A stretch of 64,000 bases of DNA from Aporrectodea caliginosa (lineage: Eukaryota > Annelida > Clitellata > Crassiclitellata > Lumbricidae). Shown here piece by piece: positions 56,191-64,000 of this stretch; within the stretch, counting starts at the first letter, position 1; each line of letters starts with the position of its first letter. A program made the position numbers and the translations under genes. The notes beneath the pieces were generated by a model. The model had not been told where the DNA came from, did not search any database, and was given only the letters and a program-made list of their open reading frames with translations. The stretch covers positions 383,339-447,338 of the forward strand of contig JACEVL010000421.1 in the NCBI GenBank assembly GCA_020284085.1, in the 5' to 3' direction.

Positions 56191-56261
56191 TGGATATAGA
56201 TAGAGAATTTGATCAGAAAGAGAAGTTTAGAATAGATGAAACAGAACAGATAGACAATTCA

Positions 56262-56972
56262 TTATATTGTGAGGTGTGTGGTAGAGAAATCCAGAATAAC
56301 TATAGTTTTGATGTTTGCTATAATTGTGAAGGTATTGAGCCCTGGCTTTGTGTAAATTGCCTAAATGACATGTTCCCATTTAATCATATAGTGAAGAATA
56401 ATGAATATCTTAGCTCTATCTGTGGAACTAACTGTCCTGACCAAATTATAGGCCCTGCTAAGTACAGTAAGTTTACTGAGAACAAGAAATTGGTGGTATT
56501 TCCAGAAGACTTGGATAACCGTTCTATTCTGAATCAGAATGGAATCGATCCTGATGCTAATTTATTTGCTGATTTTACCTGGGATAGTCTATATTCCGCC
56601 CCGGATGCATTATCAACTATAATGGCCTCATCCCATTTGCTAACCACGATGCACCTTAACTGTAGGAGTGTCCTATGTAAAGTCTGTGAAGTCAATGATT
56701 TGTTGAACTCATTGCCTGTGTCGATACTGGCGTTAACTGAAACTTGTCTTAGTGATCACCTTACCGACTCTATAAATATACCAGGATATCACCTAATTCA
56801 TCGGTCCCGTACTAGTGGAAAGGGTGGGGGTGTCGGACTGTTAGTCAAGGAAAACGTACCGCACCAACTGTACGAACTGCCAGGCTCCAGTCATTGTCCT
56901 AAGTCTTTCGAGAGTCTCTTCATCAGAGTATTATTGAAGAAAATTACCTGTATTGTGGGAGTGGTATTATAG
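56262..56972 (+). pseudogene. LINE zinc finger and endonuclease, N-terminal part
   Basis: The frame starts with a Cys/His-rich finger (CEVCGREI, CYNCEGIEPWLCVNC) like the PHD-type fingers found in CR1 proteins. After about 100 residues it enters the endonuclease: MHLNCRSVLCKVCEVNDLLN, ILALTETCLSDHLTDSINIP (the LTETxL box with its catalytic glutamate) and RSRTSGKGGGVGLLVKENV. It stops at 56972, and the domain continues after the stop. Confidence 0.85.
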
Positions 56973-57885
56973 GCCACGGGTACAAACCTAGAGGAGTTTC
57001 GCGCTGAAATTGATCAGCTGTTAACCAAATTAGCATGCGGAGACAAGCATATTATTATCTTAGGAGACTTCAATATGGATTTACTAAGAGTTGTAGATCA
57101 CAGTAGAACAAATTCTTTCTTTAACACTATGACAGCCCATAACCTTCTGCCTACCATAACTAGGCCTACAAGGATTACTTCTTACTCTGCATCCTTAATT
57201 GATAATATTTTTACAAATATATGGCCCTCGATTGTTGAATCTAAGATCATTGCCTCGGATATAATTATCTGATCACCTTCCTATCTTCACTTGTTTTAAC
57301 TTTGAAACTCATAATAAGGGGTCCATTCAAAATTCTGTCTCCAGACTAATTAACGATGACAGGAGGAAAGTGTTCAACGCTTCTCTTATAGATGCTGACT
57401 GGAGCTCTGTAATGGATGATTGCGACTGTGGCGATGCTGATGGTGCATATGACCGATTTCTAATTCAATTCAAAGATTTCTATGATAAAGCTTTTCCCAT
57501 AGTGAGTAGAGGGAGTAAGGATAAATTACGATTTAAACAACCATGGATGACGAGAGGCCTTTATACGTCGAGTAGAAAGAAAGCGAACCTTTATCTTAAG
57601 TATGTAAAAAACCTACCTCTGCTAATAAAAGGAAATTTACTAAATATAGGAATAAATTTAGAGCGATTAGACTAGCTGCTGAAAGAAATTACTATGAGTA
57701 TGAATTTAGTAAAAATTGTCATAATTTAAAAAGAACATGGAATCTCATCCGTTCTATTATAAAGTTAGGGGAACGAGATAATAAGATTACGTCACTAAAA
57801 ATTAATGGAAGTAAGAATGAAACTCCAGTGGATATGGCAAATGAATTTATTAGATATTTTGCTGATATAGCCCATTCTATCGCTG
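56973..57885 (+). pseudogene. LINE endonuclease C-terminal half and linker
   Basis: After the stop the frame goes on with HIIILGDFNMDLL (GDFN catalytic box), LLPTITRPTRIT, ASLIDNIFTNI and, after a further break where SDHLPI is expected (SDIII then a stop), NASLIDADWSSVMDDCDCGD and the linker DKLRFKQPWMTRGLYTSSRK. Then a frameshift leads to NYYEYEFSKNCHNLKRTWNL and VDMANEFIRYFADI. The boxes identify an APE endonuclease nicking target DNA for reverse transcription. Several breaks exclude function. Confidence 0.85.
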
Positions 57886-58177
57886 AAAAAATATACCCTT
57901 ACTACACGTATTGCAATTTAGTATGGGCCTCTAACTATACCTCAAGATTAAATAAATTAGTACTACTGCAGAAGAGAGCGGTGCGAATAATTGCTAGGGC
58001 TCCCCGTGGCTCGCATACTGGCCCATTATTTGGAGACCTCCAGATTCTTAGGTTTTGAAAGATTAATAAGCTTCAGGTATGTGATTTCTTCTATCGCTTT
58101 CACCACAACCTCCTACCGAACGTTTGCCGGTGCTTTTTCCAACAAGGCTCCGATTCACATCCATATTATACTAGAAA

Positions 58178-58885
58178 CTCTAGATCAGAAAATAGCATTT
58201 TCTATGTGACGAAATAAAATTGCACTACAAAAGTGGAATGTTTCCGTGTTGCTTGAGCTCAAAGTTACAACTAGACTCGGTGATGAATGTCGTTATGAAA
58301 GACGTGAACTATTTGGGTAAGAGCCCTAAATCACAGACAATTTCATCTTCCTCTAGTGGAAAATGTAGGCAGAATATAGAGACTTTATTCTTCACAGTGA
58401 TGCGAAAAGGAAATATTTTGGATTGTTTCTCTTCATGGTTGCCACACATTAAAGAGTAAGCTTAAACTTGCTTCATTTTGGGGTTAACATATCAATGCGA
58501 ACAAACTTTTTCAGTAACTAATGAACTTTCTGAAATCAAAGTTAAGGAACAGGATACAACCGAAAATCTCCTGCGTCAACTAAGAACTTCTATATCTAGT
58601 TATGAACCACGATATGCATCCTTAGTTTGCAACATGCAGAACCAGGTTTCTGACTAGACATAAAGACGAGTATATGAGTAAGTCTACGAATTATTGTTTT
58701 ATTTTCTTAGATATACTAGGCCTATATCATGATATTATATATTATGATTAACGCTAGCGGCTACTGGTGCTAGCCGCTAGTAGGCCTATTTGTTGTGCTC
58801 CTAAACACATGGCGGCTCCCAAAAGTTGCTAAACTTGGTAATGCGGCTCCTAACCGATAAAAGGTTGGTGACCGCTGCTCTAGAT
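58178..58885 (+). mobile_element. hAT element with 8-bp target duplication, inside the LINE
   Basis: The element occupies 58186-58877. CTCTAGAT lies on both sides (58178-58185 and 58878-58885), and deleting element plus one copy restores the LINE reading direction. The right end GGTTGGTGACCGCTG is typical for hAT; the left end (CAGAAAATAG) has lost most of its inverted repeat. A transposase tail lies inside. Confidence 0.9.
58470..58655 (+). pseudogene. hAT transposase C-terminus
   Basis: A plus frame reads GLTYQCEQTFSVTNELSEIK, then TTENLLRQLRTSISSYEPRY and ASLVCNMQNQVSD, stop. In hAT transposases GS-x-Y-x-CE-x-xFS-x-xN...L-x-xxLR-x-xxS marks the dimerisation region close to the end of the protein. 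Upstream coding at 58220-58460 is degraded. Confidence 0.75.
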
Positions 58886-59410
58886 CGTATCGTAGCGTAC
58901 AGGCGCATTCTAACTCTCGTAGATTCTCTATCAGATTTATGGGTCCCGCAATTTGGAACTCGTTTCCTCTAAATATTAAACAGGCACCAAATTTACACAT
59001 ATTTAAAAAATGCTGCGATCATATTTAATCAATGAGAAATAAATTAAACACTCTATTGGGTTAAATAGTTGTCAGTAGTTAAGTAGTAGTTAAGTTTAGT
59101 AGTTAAGAGTCATATGTTTTGAACTTATATTGTTCCTTTTGCAAGTTTCAGTTTTGTAGTCTGTTCTAAGACACTTTAAGTTATCCGTTCCGTCCCTATT
59201 TAGTAGGCCTACCTGGTAATTGGGGTGCCTCCTCTAAGCGGGATTCTTATCCCTTCTGGGGCCCCGTTGTTGCCTGCGTTCCAATGATTTGTTAAAATTT
59301 TCTTTGCTGAGTGTATGTTTTTCTATTTACTGTTTGCATTATATTGATTTGCTGTGTCTATGTTTGTATATTGGTTCACAAAGCTTTCAATAAATAAAAT
59401 AAAATGAAAT

Positions 59411-60100
59411 GAAAAAACATGTACCTCATATGGACAAGGATAGAAGAAACAATCAAGTGAGTGAAGAAAGAAAAGGGGGTTATCACGAAATGAAAACTGG
59501 ACCGAGACCATCAAGGACGACTTGAGATGCTTGAAGATGTCACAGAACGAGGCTGAAAGACTGCCAATGGACAGAGACCAATAAAGAAGATGCGTTCCCC
59601 TATGTTCAGATCTGCATAGAAAGAATTAAGTGCTAAGTAAGTAAGCAAGCAAAAACAATGTTCAGAAGGTTATCACACTCAGCAGTGGTATGCGCATTCA
59701 CACATTGTCGGGCCTATCCAACAGATTCCCATCCATAGCTCGTAATTGGAGAATATTGAGAGTATCTGGATCAAGCTTCATCGATAGTGTGAAGCAACGA
59801 CAGGCTGCTGTGTCCACGCATACTGTAGTATGTTAGCGCCTCTCCCTAGCAGCTGTACATAGTGGGCAATGACGCACGTCCGGCTGCATATCTTGAGCCG
59901 CCAGGTGTAGGCTACATGGAACAGGCCCTCGTCGTCTGCAAGATATTATGCTGTTTGACATTTAAGCAAAGCATAAACCATATTTTATCCTAGATGACTA
60001 GTGGTTGTAAAATAATGACAATCATGTTGACGATGACGATTTGGCTGTGGTGAAAGAACTGACGACGCAAATGATGAGAATTGCAGAAAGATATTAATGT
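59411..60100. other. Stretch upstream of the Mab-21 gene
   Basis: No coding recognised. By the acceptor at 60113 at least the right part should be intron of the Mab-21 gene. Its upstream exon could not be identified. Confidence 0.45.
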
Positions 60101-60114
60101 GTTTTTTATTACAG
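60101..60114 (+). promoter_or_regulatory. Splice acceptor of the Mab-21 gene
   Basis: GTTTTTTATTACAG, a pyrimidine-rich tract ending in CAG at 60112-60114, five bases before the ATG. The broken paralogue at 21400 has a T-run ending in TTTAG at the matching place. It implies at least one non-coding upstream exon. Confidence 0.75.
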
Positions 60115-60118
60115 GATT

Positions 60119-62989
60119 ATGGAATATGCGGATAAATCGATGGAAGAAGTTACATCTGAATTCATCGTTTGCACATGTGCACTGCTTCCAAAGTCGTATG
60201 CCTTTCTTCCTGAAGCCAAATTTTTCCAAAATGTGCACAGCGACCGGGTACAAATATGGACTATCATTTGTGGCAGCACTGCGGAGTTTCGTATCCAGCC
60301 GCTGAATACATGCATCACCGATATTGATTGTTTGACATCTGAGGCTAATAAACTGGCCTTCACAGAAGATGTCCCAGTCATGTTGAATGACGTGAGCAGC
60401 TTATTCGATACTATTACATGCTATACAATTGAACCAGACACTAGCTATCCGAGTTTTGTTCGACTTCGACTTTTGGGAAAAATGGACTATAATTGGAAAT
60501 GCAAACAATACGAATTCAAGCATACAGCTTCTCGGAAAGCATACGTAAGACCGAGATGGACTACTGCAGCAAATGATGTAACTGAAAGTATTAGTACATT
60601 TACAGAAACTGTGAGTGGTCCGGCATTTAAATGCCAGGTGAACCCCGAAGGTGTGACATATGACGTTGTCAATGGTGTGAGGTGTCCCCAGTGGCCTAAA
60701 GAAGCCAAAAGTTGGCCTAAAAGGCTTCGAGAATACGGATGGCCGACGACTGATACAATCTCTGAAGTTGTACAAAGTGGTTGTCATGTTGTGTACGTTC
60801 AGCATCGTGCTTGTAGAGACGATGAAGCACAGTGGAGATTGTCGTTTTCAATCGCAGAAGTAATTTTACTTCAGAGTTGGACTCAAATTCAACAGATCGT
60901 CTATCATTTGCTAAGATTCTTCGCAAAGAGAGAATTAATACAAAAGGATTGTCCAAAGGAGGATGAGGTTCTCTGTATGTATCATTTGAAGACGCTGATG
61001 CTATGGACTTGTGAAGAGATGTCACCCGAATGGTGGAATTCCTCTTCTGTTATTGCAATCTCCTGTCAGTTGTTACAAAAGCTTTCAGAATGGTTAAAGA
61101 GGAGATACTGTCCGAACTATTTTATTCCTGAAGCTAATTTATTTAATAAACCCCTGAATTCAACATTACTTAACAAGACTGAAAGACGACTGAATGAGTT
61201 CCAAAATTCTGGCATTCTCTGTCGATGGTTTGTAGTTTATTATATACAACCATTGATTTCCGACTTTGAAAATACAACTCACTTAAACTCAATACCGCAT
61301 GTTGTGTATTATATGCCACATGTCATTGAATATCGAAAAGCGAAGACACCTAACTCCTTGGACTTCTTGTTTTCACTCGGATTTGTAATTTGTAATACGT
61401 TTGCCCAGAACATAAGATTTGGAATACGATCAGGGGTGAGCGACGTGTTAAAGTTTGCTTGTATTTCAAGAAAATTTGTGTCGTTAAGATACAGTACAAT
61501 GTCAATTCTACAAACAACGGAGAACGTTTGGTGTTTCACGTACTATGATGTAACAGTGCATAGCTTGAATGTTGCATATAACCTAGGTTGTGTAAACTTA
61601 TCATGGGATAGTGAGCTATTTGTGGAATACGTCAAAGCAATTTCTCTGCAACCTAAAATCGTAAGAAGTCAATATCATATATTTCCTAAACAATCGACAG
61701 CTGCAAGAAGTCAAAGAAAACTACTGCTAGCTCAGGATGTGATGGAAAATTTAACTGGATCGAATTGCCGTTCAGAATTTGAACTGCTGTTTATCCTCGC
61801 AAAAGAGTTTCTTAGAAAGGTTCTGGAGTGTGACGATTCTCAATACATCATAATCGCGCCTGCAGCTACGGTCTACTTGGCTGCTCTCCATTTTGCATCA
61901 TCAGAAAATCAAATAGTGATAGACCTCTGCTCAGCAGTCATGATGGATCAAACGACCCACCTGGAAAATGAAACATTGAATGCAAGTTGTGTGTTCTTCA
62001 ACGACGATGTAGTTAGAATCGTCGGATTTTGTCTACTGCACAAGAAGTTGCGTGACAAGATAATATATAAAGGGAAACATATTTATCTCGATCTACGTCT
62101 TGCACCAAAGGTGTTTGCTTACTATTTGACAATAATATCCGCCGAAAGCATATTCCAACAACTAGGCCTACGGTTGAATCTTGATCTGCCAACTTCAGCA
62201 TTTCTTTTAGATCATTGTTTATCGGTTTTAATAAAGCGAAAGTCGAGATCTCCGATGTATTCAAGTTATTGTTTCAATGTAGAAAGGCAATGCGTTTATC
62301 GCAGAACAGATTCATTGACAGCAAATGTGACTTTAAATGTGAATCCTATGACGGTTAAAGAAACACTTATTGGTGTTCTAAGGAACCATGCCTTAGAAAA
62401 TATGACATCATTCTACAGTGCGATTCGAAAAGACTTTGGCATCCAGTGCAACACAGTGGACTGCTATCCTGCTTTACACTTTTACAAGGGTCGCCAATAC
62501 GACGAAGTGCTGCATTTATGCGAACGAATTCTTCATGAACCTGATCTACAGAGCGATTTTAAGAAGTTTGCATTTGCGAATGTTTTGCTGCTGCCACCGC
62601 TTGACTCGTTTTTCGATGGTGACATACAGTCGTTGCTTGGTTTTCACACACTCTTTTGTTATTTATGTCCTCTAAATGACGATATGCGAAAATGTGAGGT
62701 AACTTGCGACTCAACGTTTGCACACTTCTTCGCCCGACAAATATACTATGCTAAGAAACTAATATCAGACTGTCTGGATTGGCGTAACTCTATCAAGTGT
62801 CACTATTTTATTGGAAGACGTTTTATCGCAACGTATTTGAAACTCAGATGTCGTGTCGATTGTAGTCTTCCGTTTACAGATTCAATGGATGAATTTGCTG
62901 CCATGAAAAGTACTTTTCCGTTTGAAACCATTATTCGCCGGTTTCTTCTGCAAAAACTTCGAAATCATCAGAAGAAATCTAAACTTTAA
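60119..62989 (+). CDS. Mab-21 domain protein, cGAS-like nucleotidyltransferase fold, 956 residues
   Basis: One uninterrupted exon. N-terminal nucleotidyltransferase region: CGSTAEF gives the glycine-serine pair (G52, S53), then TDIDCL supplies D68 and D70, and YDVV supplies D182. These could be the three metal-binding acids of a cGAS/Mab-21 enzyme, though the spacing from D70 to D182 (112) is longer than usual. Family landmarks follow: QWPKEAKSWPKRLREYGWPT (191-210), WRLSFSIAE (239-247), MYHLKTLMLWTCEEMSPEWW (287-306). The C-terminal ~640 residues are unlike short Mab-21 proteins and include a TPR-like helix pair around 782-806 (HFYKGRQYDEVLHLCERILH). No signal peptide or membrane segment is obvious. 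Relatives include the nucleic-acid sensor cGAS and cGAS-like receptors, and developmental Mab-21 proteins without known catalysis. Which applies here is unknown. The ATG is chosen because the shadow paralogue starts at the same place. Confidence 0.9.
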   Translation: MEYADKSMEEVTSEFIVCTCALLPKSYAFLPEAKFFQNVHSDRVQIWTIICGSTAEFRIQPLNTCITDIDCLTSEANKLAFTEDVPVMLNDVSSLFDTITCYTIEPDTSYPSFVRLRLLGKMDYNWKCKQYEFKHTASRKAYVRPRWTTAANDVTESISTFTETVSGPAFKCQVNPEGVTYDVVNGVRCPQWPKEAKSWPKRLREYGWPTTDTISEVVQSGCHVVYVQHRACRDDEAQWRLSFSIAEVILLQSWTQIQQIVYHLLRFFAKRELIQKDCPKEDEVLCMYHLKTLMLWTCEEMSPEWWNSSSVIAISCQLLQKLSEWLKRRYCPNYFIPEANLFNKPLNSTLLNKTERRLNEFQNSGILCRWFVVYYIQPLISDFENTTHLNSIPHVVYYMPHVIEYRKAKTPNSLDFLFSLGFVICNTFAQNIRFGIRSGVSDVLKFACISRKFVSLRYSTMSILQTTENVWCFTYYDVTVHSLNVAYNLGCVNLSWDSELFVEYVKAISLQPKIVRSQYHIFPKQSTAARSQRKLLLAQDVMENLTGSNCRSEFELLFILAKEFLRKVLECDDSQYIIIAPAATVYLAALHFASSENQIVIDLCSAVMMDQTTHLENETLNASCVFFNDDVVRIVGFCLLHKKLRDKIIYKGKHIYLDLRLAPKVFAYYLTIISAESIFQQLGLRLNLDLPTSAFLLDHCLSVLIKRKSRSPMYSSYCFNVERQCVYRRTDSLTANVTLNVNPMTVKETLIGVLRNHALENMTSFYSAIRKDFGIQCNTVDCYPALHFYKGRQYDEVLHLCERILHEPDLQSDFKKFAFANVLLLPPLDSFFDGDIQSLLGFHTLFCYLCPLNDDMRKCEVTCDSTFAHFFARQIYYAKKLISDCLDWRNSIKCHYFIGRRFIATYLKLRCRVDCSLPFTDSMDEFAAMKSTFPFETIIRRFLLQKLRNHQKKSKL

Positions 62990-63305
62990 TCAAATTTATG
63001 TCCACTGACCAGAAGTTGCCTGTACCATAGCTGTAATTTACTTTTAAAGTATCTGTGAGCGATGGTATAAAAATATCCCAAGTCGTTAAAAATGGAGGAA
63101 AGCCAAATGCTGGAGGAAGCACCATTAAGCACTCGAGTAGTGTCCTAGGAAACTTCTGGATCCATTATCACCTTGTAACGCAATGAGGAAAACTTCTTCC
63201 GCGCGGAACTCCTTTGACAGCCAGAAACAATATGCACTGTTTCGCTCTCTATTTAACGGCTTCTGCGACAACGGTTTCAGTTTTTGATATAGTCAGAGTA
63301 GAAAC
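62990..63305. other. 3' flank of the Mab-21 gene
   Basis: Likely 3' untranslated sequence at its start. No canonical AATAAA seen within 300 bases of the stop. Confidence 0.4.
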
Positions 63306-63533
63306 CTAGGTGGTTTTTATATTTATTCCGAGTGTGTAACCCAAAATATTGTGAATCGTATATGGATATATGTAAAAGTTAGATATTCGAGAACCTTGAA
63401 GACGCTCACCAGTGTAGGCATAGTCTTGTTTCACCTTCTGATTTAAAACATCATTTATCGTCAACATGATTGCTATATTTCCTGGTAGAATATGTCTGAA
63501 AATGACGCTGACGTATTTTCCATCAATTTCCAT
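63306..63533 (-). other. Short open frame, possible exon of an unknown gene
   Basis: A 75-codon minus frame MEIDGKYVSVIFRHILPGNI, AIMLTINDVLNQKVKQDY has an unbiased, protein-like composition. A GTGAGC word at about 63406-63411 (minus) could be a splice donor after ...YAYTG. No family recognised and no partner exon seen, so it may be chance. Confidence 0.2.
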
Positions 63534-64000
63534 TTCATGACATTACTCGCTAGCAGAAATGATGATGTCTCAAGCCGAAAGTTCTAAATCTTTGAGGGCC
63601 ATTCAGTGTGAACAAAATGACGTGTTTACGAAGTGACCAGAGCTAAGAGACAGTCAACTGTCTCAAGGGACAGCAGCCATCAAAAGAGGGATGCGTCACT
63701 TTTTAAATGGAAATAATAATAATATTTGACCCAGAGCTCCAAAGAATCTGCTTGATGCAACAGCAGTAACTGATCGACCCCATCCACATCTTATTAATGC
63801 GATTAAATGTGGGCCTACATTGTGTCATACATGTAGCTGTTCACATAAATTGATTGTTAAATCTGAAATATGTTTTGCTTAGTCATTAGTCAAGATTTAT
63901 CTTTTTATTCTTTAATATGCTTAGTTTAGACTATAGTTAAGTACATTGGCTTTCCTCATGAGAGTGTACTGCAAGCCTGGGAGCTCTACTTAGCGGAGCC
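63534..64000. other. Gene-poor stretch at the window end
   Basis: Nothing recognised apart from a short AATAATAATAAT run at 63711-63724. Confidence 0.5.

Larger units (their letters stand above)
57886..59027 (+). pseudogene. LINE reverse transcriptase C-terminal tail, split by a hAT element
   Basis: Immediately after the linker the frame reads YPYYTYCNLVWASNYTSRLN and LVLLQKRAVRIIARAPRG. A frameshift leads to KLQVCDFFYRF and SHPYYTRNSRS, where the hAT element begins. Coding resumes at 58878 with SNSRRFSIRFMGPAIWNSFP and LNIKQAPNLHIFKKCCDHI. Roughly 350-400 codons of palm and thumb are missing between linker and tail. Confidence 0.85.
56200..59410 (+). mobile_element. APE-type LINE (CR1-like), internally deleted, with nested hAT element
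   Basis: Plus-strand non-LTR retrotransposon. In order: a Cys-rich zinc finger (56260-56400), an apurinic-type endonuclease (56630-57290), a linker (57290-57880), then a jump directly to the reverse-transcriptase tail (57890-58185 and 58878-59027), a 3' untranslated part and an AATAAATAAAATAAAATG tail near 59388. The central reverse-transcriptase palm is missing. A hAT element splits the tail at 58186-58877. Boundaries upstream are approximate. Confidence 0.8.

Overview
This is a eukaryotic, intron-bearing, transposon-packed animal genomic window. There are no bacterial-type gene clusters, operons or CRISPR arrays. APE-type LINE relics, tRNA-derived SINEs, hAT, mariner and piggyBac elements, the frequently repeated word TAGGCCTA and a Mab-21 family gene related to lineage-specific expansions in marine invertebrates together suggest a marine invertebrate, perhaps a deuterostome such as an echinoderm, hemichordate or lancelet. 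The species cannot be named from the sequence.

The only convincing intact host gene is at 60119-62989 (+): a 956-residue Mab-21/cGAS-like nucleotidyltransferase-fold protein carried in one long exon behind a clear splice acceptor. A broken paralogue of its first ~120 residues lies at about 21020-21400 (-) and keeps the same acceptor position, so the family duplicated as genomic DNA. Everything else that looks like protein is transposon-derived and mostly decayed.

Layout. 1-2758: two mariner-type elements. 4119-9856: two hAT elements with perfect 8-bp target duplications, and LINE relics. 10290-16940: a relic of an uncharacterised TIR-transposon gene, split by a CR1-like LINE (itself carrying a piggyBac relic), a TTAA-flanked minisatellite element and an L2-like LINE. 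17346-20415: a long foldback element and an inverted second copy of the minisatellite element. 21020-27935: the Mab-21 relic, an orphan LTR/gag-like unit, microsatellites and LINE relics. 28770-31420: a ~152-bp satellite carrying YY1-like sites, then a ~172-bp satellite. 32225-44615: LINE relics, a pogo-like element, three or four SINE types and a long GT tract. 45201-49212: a triple nest (hAT-like element containing a LINE containing a TIR transposon), each layer dated by its own target-site duplication. 49850-52034: further TIR elements and a SINE. 52935-55200: a truncated Ty3/gypsy-like LTR element with gag and protease. 56220-59410: a LINE with a nested hAT element. 60100-64000: the Mab-21 gene and its 3' flank.

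The most unusual signal is the 2.2-kb transposon at 46587-48789. It has roughly 250-bp inverted termini and a 16-bp target duplication, which is proven by the split reading frame of the LINE it interrupts. It encodes relics of a protein family that recurs, broken, at 10290-16940. Coordinates of decayed elements are approximate unless a target duplication is given. No database search was possible.
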